This document shows, piece by piece, positions 17,900 through 25,117 of a DNA stretch of 64,000 nt (positions within the stretch are counted from its first letter, which is position 1; every line of letters begins with the position of its first letter). The position numbers and the translations under genes are program-made. The stretch covers positions 62,001 through 126,000 of the forward strand of contig JBBDLF010000012.1 in NCBI GenBank assembly GCA_040879025.1, in the 5' to 3' direction. Origin of the DNA: JBBDLF01 sp040879025 (GTDB lineage Bacteria > Pseudomonadota > Gammaproteobacteria > Pseudomonadales > Pseudohongiellaceae). The notes beneath the pieces are model-generated. The model made no database searches, was not told the DNA's origin, and saw nothing but the letters and a program-made list of their open reading frames with translations.

Positions 17900-18394
17900 A
17901 TGAAGAAAAGCAATTATGTGTTAGTGACGGCCATGTTTGTATTGTTTGGTGGGGGGCTTGTGTGGGCGCAAAACACTGGTACTCCCGCCCCGTTGACCGG
18001 CCGGGACTATGAAGAAATCAAGGCGCTGTACGCGCGGTATAACCAGGGCAGTGATTTCCGCGACACCGAATTGTTCCTGTCGGCGTTTGCCGAAGATGCC
18101 GTAATGACGCGCGGCGGCCGGGATATCGTCGGCATGGATGCATTGCGGGCCGATCGCGCTGAACGGTATCAGGGAGAAACAGGTGATGTTGGCCGGCGCC
18201 ATCTGAACGGAAGTTATCTGATCACGCCGACCGAACAGGGAGCGTTCAGCCGTACCTACTGGTTCTTGCTGGACGTGACCGTTCGCCCCTCGACAGTGGT
18301 CGCGTCGGGCTATTACGAGGATAATTTTGTACGCACTGAAGCGGGCTGGCGTATCGGGCATCGAACTCTCTTCAGCGACAGTGCGGGTCAGTAG
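17900..18394 (+). CDS. Exported SnoaL-like (NTF2 fold) protein
   Basis: A 164-residue protein with a signal peptide ending in VWA before QNT. The mature chain fits the SnoaL-like cone-barrel fold: DYEEIKALYARYNQGSDF at the start, FAEDAVMTRGG, then a C-terminal GYYEDNFVRTEAGWRIGHR strand pair, which is a frequent SnoaL_4 signature. Such domains serve as isomerases, dehydratases or simple binding proteins, so no reaction can be given. The ATG at 17900 is preceded by GGAGAC, and it follows the zinc-finger gene after 34 bases on the same strand. Confidence 0.75.
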   Translation: MKKSNYVLVTAMFVLFGGGLVWAQNTGTPAPLTGRDYEEIKALYARYNQGSDFRDTELFLSAFAEDAVMTRGGRDIVGMDALRADRAERYQGETGDVGRRHLNGSYLITPTEQGAFSRTYWFLLDVTVRPSTVVASGYYEDNFVRTEAGWRIGHRTLFSDSAGQ

Positions 18395-18557
18395 CGGCAG
18401 TGTGACCGTTCTGTGAGCTGCGTTGTGACTCGTGATGCAGTCGCATCGTGATCACCCGTGTCTCATTTATTTTTTTCAGACTCTTCGCAGTGGGGTTTGT
18501 TGACCAGCAGTGTTAGGAAGTTTATTCTCGTGCAGACTTGGTTAACCGGCAGAGATT

Positions 18558-21464
18558 ATGAGCTTCTGGCACTTCTCGCCTCACACTGCGGAGCTGGGCA
18601 CCCCAATTGTCGGCAGTTATAATTGGCCGCTCCTGATCCTTTCCATTGCCATAGCCTGCTTCGCGGGCTATACCGCATTGTCGATTGTAAATCGCATTAT
18701 TGCTTCAACTGACCGGCTGGCCAGAGCGTATTGGCTGCTTGCCGGTGCCAGCGCGATGGGTTGCGGCATCTGGGCCATGCACTTCACCGGAATGCTGGCA
18801 TTCAGCCTGCCTATTACTGTCCGTTATGAACTGGGCGTGACATTGTTGTCTGTGGTACCTGCTATTCTGGCGAGCGGAGCGGCATTGTATTTCATAGCTC
18901 AGCCGGAACTGGGGTGGTGGCGGCTTCAGTCAGGCGCCCTGTTGATGGCGCTGGGCATTGGCGCAATGCACTACACCGGGATGGAAGGAATGCATATCCA
19001 GGGGATAATGCATTACAACTTCGTTCTGTTCTGTTTGTCGATCGTCGTGGCGCATTTGCTTTCCATGGCTGCGATATACATACGCTTCATGATGAGTGCC
19101 CGATTTTCCCCGTCAAAATTCTGGGTCACACTCGTTGCTGCCATCGTCATGGGAAATGCTGTCGCAGGGATGCACTACACTGCAATGGCGGCTGCCAGGT
19201 TCTATCCCGGTACTGAGTCGGCGCTTCTGGCTGGTGAATTTTCCAATTTATCCATGGGCACCACAATCAGTGGCTTTTCAATACTGATTCTGTTTCTGGC
19301 TATGCTGGCTACTCGTATAGACCAGCGAATCACCGAATCGGAGTTGGGGCGGCGGATTCAGGAATCGCGCGCCGATACCATTTTGAAAACCACCGCTGAC
19401 GGAATTCTGGCTCTTGATGGCGAAGGTCTTGTGCTGTCCTGTAATCCGGCGGCCGAGACTATTTTCGGCGCCAATTACAATGACATCATCGGTAAACCTA
19501 TTGGTGTTCTGGTACCGGGATTCCAGTTGCCAGGTCGAAGTGCAAGCGAAGTAGATTCTGAATCCATACGAAACGCCTCACGCGACATAATTGAAGTGTC
19601 GGGTTGTCGTACGGACGGCAGCCGGTTCCCGCTGGAAATGTCCATGAACTCGATGCCCGAGGCGGATTCGGAAATCGTCGTAATCAGCCTTCGGGATATG
19701 ACAGAACGTCACCGGGCGCGGGAGGCAATCAGACGAACAGAGGAACGTTTGAGAATTGTTGCGCAAGCTACAACGGATGCGATATGGGACTGGGATCTGA
19801 TCGCGGGTTCGGTCTGGTGGAACGAGGGCATCCAGACACTTTTCGGTTACAGTATCGATGAAGTTGAACCGGATTCCCGCTCCTGGTCAAAACACATTTA
19901 TGCCGAAGACAAAGACCGCGTTCTGAATGCGATTACTACAGCAATACAAGACAGTGCACGGGAATGGACTGAAGAGTATCGCTTCGTCAGGAAGGACGGC
20001 TCCATCGCCCATGTTCTTGACCGGGGGTTCGTGATTCGCGACGGTAGCGGCAAGGCTATTCGGATGGTGGGTGGCATGAGCGATGTCACCGCACGTAAAG
20101 AGGCCGAGGCGGAAATTGAATTTCTGGCGTTTTATGACTCACTTACCGGACTGCCCAACCGGATATTACTGCAGGACCGTTTGAAACACGCGCTCGCTGC
20201 CTGTGCTCGCAATAAGGAACACGGCAGCCTTATGTTTCTGGATCTCGACGCCTTCAAGACACTGAATGACACCTTCGGCCACAACACCGGCGACAAGTTT
20301 CTGCAAAAGGTGGCCAAATGTCTCGAAGGTTGTGTGCGGGAAGCCGACACGGTAGCGCGCCTGGGTGGCGATGAATTTGTAATCGTGCTTGAAAATCTTG
20401 GGCTTGAGGCTGATGAAGCAGCAGCCAATGCCCGGCTGTTTGCCAACAAGATTCTCGAGACATTTCAAACGCCGTTTGTGTTGAATAACAACGAACACTA
20501 CACCACTCCCAGTATCGGTATTACGCTGTTTAACCATCGAAGGATCAGTGTCGATGAATTGCTTAAGCAGGCGGATATCGCCATGTACCAATCCAAGGCG
20601 GAAGGTGGCAATACGCTGCGCTTCTATGATCCCGAGATGCAAGCCAGGATAAGTTCGCGGGTCACGCTGGAGAAAGAACTGCGTGAGGCGATAGGCAATG
20701 ACGAATTTGTTTTGCACTACCAACCCCAGGTGGATGCAGACAAGAAGGTTTTTGGCGCTGAAGCGCTGGTGCGCTGGCAGCATCCGGATCGCGGTCTTGT
20801 CCTGCCCCTGGAGTTTATTCCACTGACTGAGGATACCGGACTCATTCATCCATTGGGTCACTGGATTCTGGAAACGGCATGTTGCCAACTTGTCGCCTGG
20901 GAGACCCGGCCGGAAACCAGGGATTTTGTACTGGCGGTGAATGTCAGTGCACATCAGTTTCGGCATCCTGATTTTGTACAACAGGTGAGGACCGTGCTTG
21001 AGCGCACAGGCGCCAACCCGCACCGATTGAAGATTGAGCTGACCGAAAACGTGCTGATATCCCAAATCGAAGATGCGGTAGCCAAAATGTCCTTGCTCAA
21101 GTCCGACGGGGTTGGATTTTCGCTGGACGATTTCGGTACCGGATATTCTTCACTTAACTATCTGAAGCGGCTACCGCTGGAACAGCTCAAGATCGACAAG
21201 TCGTTTGTCAACGATATACCGACCAACGCGAATGACGCTGCGCTGGCATGCATGATCATAGCCCTTGCCCGGCTATTGATGCTGACTGACATAGCCGAAG
21301 GGGTGGAAACTGAAGAACAAAGACAATTTCTGGTTCAGCAGGGATGCAAGGGTTATCAAGGATATTTATTCAGCAAACCTCTTCCGATTGATGAGTTTGA
21401 AGCACTGCTTTTCGGCGATCGGAGTCGGACCGCCGTACGGGGTCGGACCGCCGTAACGCCTTGA
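18558..21464 (+). CDS. MHYT-PAS-PAS-GGDEF-EAL cyclic-di-GMP signalling protein
   Basis: A 968-residue membrane protein. Residues 1-250 are the seven-helix MHYT sensor, with the repeated MHFTGM, MHYTGM and MHYTAM motifs thought to bind a metal and sense O2, CO or NO. Two PAS domains follow (about 265-370 and 390-510). The diguanylate cyclase domain has an intact GGDEF at 603-607 and an upstream RxxD inhibitory site (READ). The phosphodiesterase domain has EAL at 735-737, LTENVLI, and DDFGTGYSSL with KIDKSF. Both catalytic halves look complete, so it may make or degrade c-di-GMP depending on signal. The C-terminal tail after EAL is encoded by an 18-base tandem repeat. Confidence 0.93.
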   Translation: MSFWHFSPHTAELGTPIVGSYNWPLLILSIAIACFAGYTALSIVNRIIASTDRLARAYWLLAGASAMGCGIWAMHFTGMLAFSLPITVRYELGVTLLSVVPAILASGAALYFIAQPELGWWRLQSGALLMALGIGAMHYTGMEGMHIQGIMHYNFVLFCLSIVVAHLLSMAAIYIRFMMSARFSPSKFWVTLVAAIVMGNAVAGMHYTAMAAARFYPGTESALLAGEFSNLSMGTTISGFSILILFLAMLATRIDQRITESELGRRIQESRADTILKTTADGILALDGEGLVLSCNPAAETIFGANYNDIIGKPIGVLVPGFQLPGRSASEVDSESIRNASRDIIEVSGCRTDGSRFPLEMSMNSMPEADSEIVVISLRDMTERHRAREAIRRTEERLRIVAQATTDAIWDWDLIAGSVWWNEGIQTLFGYSIDEVEPDSRSWSKHIYAEDKDRVLNAITTAIQDSAREWTEEYRFVRKDGSIAHVLDRGFVIRDGSGKAIRMVGGMSDVTARKEAEAEIEFLAFYDSLTGLPNRILLQDRLKHALAACARNKEHGSLMFLDLDAFKTLNDTFGHNTGDKFLQKVAKCLEGCVREADTVARLGGDEFVIVLENLGLEADEAAANARLFANKILETFQTPFVLNNNEHYTTPSIGITLFNHRRISVDELLKQADIAMYQSKAEGGNTLRFYDPEMQARISSRVTLEKELREAIGNDEFVLHYQPQVDADKKVFGAEALVRWQHPDRGLVLPLEFIPLTEDTGLIHPLGHWILETACCQLVAWETRPETRDFVLAVNVSAHQFRHPDFVQQVRTVLERTGANPHRLKIELTENVLISQIEDAVAKMSLLKSDGVGFSLDDFGTGYSSLNYLKRLPLEQLKIDKSFVNDIPTNANDAALACMIIALARLLMLTDIAEGVETEEQRQFLVQQGCKGYQGYLFSKPLPIDEFEALLFGDRSRTAVRGRTAVTP
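21424..21456 (+). repeat. Tandem 18-base repeat at the 3' end of the MHYT gene
   Basis: GTCGGACCGCCGTA occurs twice, 18 bases apart (21424-21437 and 21442-21455), encoding RTAV twice. The second copy, read as GGGTCGGACCGCCGTAA (21440-21456), matches 15 of 17 bases with the 3' end of the convergent marR-type gene (21661-21677, minus strand). Confidence 0.7.
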
Positions 21465-21660
21465 AATCCAGCAGATTCAAGTGTTATTGGTTTGAGAAAA
21501 AAGCTTAAATTGCCATTTATGGGGCAAGAATCATAGCGCTAGGCTGTATTATTCCCGGCCGGTTTCCGAAATCCTAAACGCTTCCATTTGGGGCTGAAAT
21601 TCAGGATCTAAACTAGTGAGATGCGGGTCTTGTGGACAAAAAATATGAAAAAACAGATGC

Positions 21661-21677
21661 TTACAGTGGTCCGACCC
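21661..21677 (-). repeat. GGGTCGGACC motif at the end of the MarR gene
   Basis: On the minus strand this reads GGGTCGGACCACTGTAA, including the stop codon TAA of the MarR-type gene. It is 15/17 identical to the motif near the end of the convergent MHYT gene. The region between the two genes (21465-21660) shows no other gene. Confidence 0.65.
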
Positions 21678-22101
21678 TGGGGATTTCTCGCATGATGTCG
21701 AGCCAGCACTGCATGGGTTTGCGTCCGGCGCGGCTGAATACAGCATCGAGTTGCTGCATTTGTATCCGCGTGAGCTGTCGCTCCAGTTTGCGCCCTTCAG
21801 GGCTTAGGGTGAGTTGCTTGATGCGCCGGTCCTCGGTGGACATTTCGGTATTCACCAACCCCTGATCCACCAATACCCGCAGAGGGCCATTCAGTGCCTG
21901 TTTGCTGACCGCCAGCACGCTGAGCAGGGCATTCACGCTGATATGGGGATTGCGGCCCACAAAATAGAGAATTCTGTGGTGAACCCGCCCCAGAGATCTT
22001 TCCTGCAGCACCCGGTCCGGTCCCGCGGTAAACGAGCGGTAGGCAAAATAAAATTGCTCAATTGCCTCCATTAAATCTTCATTTTTTATTATGTCAACCA
22101 T
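21661..22101 (-). CDS. MarR family transcriptional regulator
   Basis: A 146-residue winged-helix regulator. The helix-turn-helix lies around ISVNALLSVLAVSKQALNGPL, and the wing has the family hallmark STEDRRIKQLTLSPEGRKL. It should bind DNA as a dimer and respond to a small ligand. It is divergent from a PLP aminotransferase gene; two similar palindromes in the shared upstream region (one overlapping this gene's start codon) are probable binding sites for autoregulation and control of the neighbour. The ligand is unknown; an amino acid or 2-oxo acid linked to the aminotransferase is a guess. Confidence 0.88.
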   Translation of the reverse strand: MVDIIKNEDLMEAIEQFYFAYRSFTAGPDRVLQERSLGRVHHRILYFVGRNPHISVNALLSVLAVSKQALNGPLRVLVDQGLVNTEMSTEDRRIKQLTLSPEGRKLERQLTRIQMQQLDAVFSRAGRKPMQCWLDIMREIPRVGPL

Positions 22102-22107
22102 ATTGAC
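22093..22107. promoter_or_regulatory. Putative MarR operator 1
   Basis: GTCAACCATATTGAC is an inverted repeat, GTCAA-N5-TTGAC, that overlaps the start codon of the MarR-type gene (ATG at 22101 on the minus strand). It resembles operator 2 forty-nine bases away. Confidence 0.5.
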
Positions 22108-22141
22108 TTAGATCTCCATCGGTCCTACACTTGGCTCGTTA

Positions 22142-22158
22142 GGTAAACTATATTGACC
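22142..22158. promoter_or_regulatory. Putative MarR operator 2
   Basis: GGTAAACTATATTGACC is an imperfect inverted repeat, GGTAAA-N5-TTGACC, one mismatch from GGTCAA-N5-TTGACC. It lies 68 bases upstream of the aminotransferase start, in the promoter region shared with the MarR-type gene. Both sites share the TATTGAC half. Confidence 0.5.
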
Positions 22159-22226
22159 TTTATCCCTGCTTTCAAGGCCAATCTCAGGCATTTTAACCCT
22201 GAACGAGTACAGTGGAGGCACCAAAA

Positions 22227-23450
22227 ATGACCCGGTTGTCCCATAGAGTTACTGATTTGCATCCATCACCTATCCGCGAGATTCTATCAGTTATAGATCG
22301 CCCGCAGATGGTTTCATTTGCCGGTGGCCTGCCCGCCCCGGAAACGTTTATTCATCCAGATCTCACTTGTCTGCCGGAGGCATACCTGCAGTACGGGCCG
22401 TCTGAAGGGGAAGAAGAACTGCGTACACTCATCTGCAGCGATCTGGCGAAGACGGGGCTGCATTGCAACCCGTCACAGATCCTGATTCTCTCGGGCTCGC
22501 AGCAGGGCATTGACCTGGTCGCCAAATTGTTCATCGATCCCGGCACCGTGGTGGCGGTGGAATCTCCCACCTACCTGGCCGCGCTGCAGGTATTTCGCTT
22601 TTTCGGCGCCCGGTTTGTGCCATTGAACTCTGCCAAAGCGCCGCAAAATTCCGGTGGTACAAGCAAACCGGCGTTGATGTATACGATTCCCACGTTCCAA
22701 AACCCAACTGGAAAGTGTTATACACGCGCGGAACGCGCCGCCCTGGCGGAACTCTGTGATGAGCAGGGTATTCCCCTGTTTGAGGATGATCCGTACCGCG
22801 ACCTCGTTTACCAGGATTGCGAACGCACCCCGGTTTGCGCGATGGTAGAGGAGGGTTCATGGATATATCAGGGTTCATTTTCGAAGACACTGGCACCGGG
22901 ACTACGCCTGGGTTACCTGGCCTGCTCGCCCGACCTGGTGCCATACCTGACCCGGCTCAAACAGGCGGCGGACCTGCACAGTAATCGTCTCAGCCAGTGG
23001 CTGGTAATGCAGCACCTGACCGATCCCGCCCGGGACGCAAGGATGAAAAAGCTGGTAGAGACCTACCGCATTAAACGCAACCGGTTTGCCGATTTGCTGG
23101 ATAAATATTTCGGCGAGCTGGCGCAGTGGGACATTCCGCGCGGTGGCCTGTTTTTCTGGCTGAAGTTGAACCGGAAGCTCGATACACGCGCCTTGCTGAC
23201 GGCGGCAATCGAGGAGAATGTGGCGTTTATGCCTGGTGAGTTGTTTTTCCCCGAGTCATTGACTGAAGCCACCGCACCGCAAGGTTATCTGCGACTTAAT
23301 TTCAGTCACGCACCGCTGCGGGACGCTGAGCGAGGACTGCGGATACTTTCACGCCTGGTCAGTGCAAAGGGCGAGGCCGCCGTGGTTCGTGTGGCATCGC
23401 CGGTCAGCCGGGTGCGGAGTCCGGACAAATTTGCACCGGCCGGTTGTTGA
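22227..23450 (+). CDS. PLP-dependent aminotransferase (class I/II, LysN/2-aminoadipate-like)
   Basis: A 407-residue fold-type I aminotransferase. Features in order: PSPIREIL and VSFAGGLPAPETF near the N terminus, typical of the multi-substrate 2-aminoadipate aminotransferase group; SGSQQGIDL for cofactor phosphate contact; TIPTFQNPTGKC; EDDPYRDLVY with the aspartate facing the PLP ring; and GSFSKTLAPGLRLGYL with the Schiff-base lysine. The ATG at 22227 follows GGAGG by eight bases, whereas a GTG at 22212 has no site. It is divergent from the MarR-type regulator and likely controlled by it. Probable substrates are aromatic, branched or aminoadipate-like amino acids. Confidence 0.88.
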   Translation: MTRLSHRVTDLHPSPIREILSVIDRPQMVSFAGGLPAPETFIHPDLTCLPEAYLQYGPSEGEEELRTLICSDLAKTGLHCNPSQILILSGSQQGIDLVAKLFIDPGTVVAVESPTYLAALQVFRFFGARFVPLNSAKAPQNSGGTSKPALMYTIPTFQNPTGKCYTRAERAALAELCDEQGIPLFEDDPYRDLVYQDCERTPVCAMVEEGSWIYQGSFSKTLAPGLRLGYLACSPDLVPYLTRLKQAADLHSNRLSQWLVMQHLTDPARDARMKKLVETYRIKRNRFADLLDKYFGELAQWDIPRGGLFFWLKLNRKLDTRALLTAAIEENVAFMPGELFFPESLTEATAPQGYLRLNFSHAPLRDAERGLRILSRLVSAKGEAAVVRVASPVSRVRSPDKFAPAGC

Positions 23451-23464
23451 AAACCCGGCTTGTG

Positions 23465-24892
23465 TTATGGAACAAGTTGCCGGATGGTTCCGTCGTGCTT
23501 GTTGAGAAGAAAGACCTCGTTGCTCGAACTTCCGTCGAACCGCAGGTCGGCACGTGACGCCGGTGTTCTGCCCTGGGACCGGTTTTTCTCCTGAATAAGC
23601 TGAAGCAGCGTTTTGGCTTCACCTTCGTCATTGAACAAAACCCGGCGAATCGGATCCTGCCCACCACTGGGAAGATCGTCCGCTGAAATAGAGAACAGCT
23701 CGCCGCTGGGGAGATCGCCGAACAGAACCAGATTCTCCAGTTGTGGAATTTCATCACTGCGGTAAACATGGAGTCCGGAGGCAGCGGAGCGGCCTGGAAG
23801 CAGCGGGTCCTGGTGCGCCCATTCAACAACCGGGTACGTGACCTCTGGATCGCTGCGCGGGTTACCGACATCCACCGCGCCGCCGCTGAATCGGAAGCTG
23901 CCCTCCCAGGCGTTCCACCCCAGATTGGCGCCGGGGGTCACCAGCGTCAGCTTTTCAACTACGTTTTGCCCGATGTCGGAGAGAAACAGATTCCCATTCA
24001 CCGGGTCCCACGCGAAATGCTGCCCGTTACGAATACCGTAAGCAAAAATTTCTCCCAGCGTGTCTGCATCCCCGTCGCCGGCGAATGGGTTTTCGGCCGG
24101 GATTGCGTATTCACCATTGGCGCTGTCTGAACCATGCGGGTCAATACGCAAAAGCTTTCCGAAGGCCGAGGAGAGATCCTGAGCCATATTGTAAGGATCA
24201 CCACCGCTGCCTCCATCCGCCAGGGACACATACAGCAAACCAAAATCCGGGTCCGACGGTGCGGCCAGTGGGTTGAACCCAATCTGCCCGCCATTGTGGT
24301 TCCCGAACGGTTGCTGAACACGCAGCAGTTCCCTCGGGGCACCGCCGTCGTAGTGAGCTGCTTCGGGGTTTGATGCAGTCCATTCGTGCAGTACGGTGTC
24401 GTGGGAATCGCCGTCGCCACTTGGAACATAGTCCGGATCCGGTCCGGTGTTGCTGCTGTCCGTCCAGGTGTAGAACTTGCCGTAGCCCGGCGTATCAGGC
24501 TGATCAAATTGAGGATGAAAAGAAAAACCCTGAAACCCGGTTTCCCGGCTTGCCGCATTGACATGGACATCCCAGTCGGCGGCATTGATGTCAATGTATT
24601 CCATAACCGTCTGCCCGTCATAGCTGAGGCTGTATAACGGGCCACGCATGTCATTGACAAACAACCGGCCGGTGCCGGGCTCATCGACCAAGTGAATCAT
24701 GCGCGCCGGTTCACCATCAATGTCCGGTAGCGAGGCAAACTCGACGAAATCTACGCGGATTACACCCTCGGTCGCGGCGATCGGTTCCGGGAACGGGTCA
24801 TTCGTCACTTGCGCGCAGGCCGGAGCGGCCGTCGCCAGCAAACTGATTCCCAAGGTGAAAGCGATTTCCAAAGGGTGCCTGTCACTCATCAT
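23465..24892 (-). CDS. Exported glucose/sorbosone dehydrogenase-like beta-propeller protein
   Basis: A 475-residue protein with a signal peptide (cleavage likely after ACA before QVT). The body fits the PQQ-dependent soluble aldose dehydrogenase fold (GSDH, PF07995): HPQFDQPDTPGYGKFYTW, NHNGGQIGFNP, LLRIDPHG, GEIFAYGIRNGQHFAWDP, LSDIGQNVVEKLTLV and NLGWNAWEGSF are the usual propeller signatures. It would oxidise a sugar or other alcohol in the periplasm with PQQ as cofactor. It is convergent with the aminotransferase gene. It sits downstream of the decaheme cytochrome and barrel genes on the same strand, 225 bases apart, so an electron-transfer link is possible but unproven. Confidence 0.83.
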   Translation of the reverse strand: MMSDRHPLEIAFTLGISLLATAAPACAQVTNDPFPEPIAATEGVIRVDFVEFASLPDIDGEPARMIHLVDEPGTGRLFVNDMRGPLYSLSYDGQTVMEYIDINAADWDVHVNAASRETGFQGFSFHPQFDQPDTPGYGKFYTWTDSSNTGPDPDYVPSGDGDSHDTVLHEWTASNPEAAHYDGGAPRELLRVQQPFGNHNGGQIGFNPLAAPSDPDFGLLYVSLADGGSGGDPYNMAQDLSSAFGKLLRIDPHGSDSANGEYAIPAENPFAGDGDADTLGEIFAYGIRNGQHFAWDPVNGNLFLSDIGQNVVEKLTLVTPGANLGWNAWEGSFRFSGGAVDVGNPRSDPEVTYPVVEWAHQDPLLPGRSAASGLHVYRSDEIPQLENLVLFGDLPSGELFSISADDLPSGGQDPIRRVLFNDEGEAKTLLQLIQEKNRSQGRTPASRADLRFDGSSSNEVFLLNKHDGTIRQLVP

Positions 24893-25117
24893 GCATGTTC
24901 CTCCGGCCAGGTTCGTACGCGGTGTCTTTAAAAGCAGACCTTCAAAAACAGACCCGGCAATCAGGGTATTGCTGCCAGAGCCCGGTCAATATCATACAAA
25001 GCCGGTTTCGAAGACACAAATACCCGGGCCCGCATTGACCGCATCCCGCGACAGTAAAACGCGCCGGCTGCCCGACACCTGCCTGTTCGCGTTCCCTGTT
25101 TGAGCGGTGCGCTGGTT

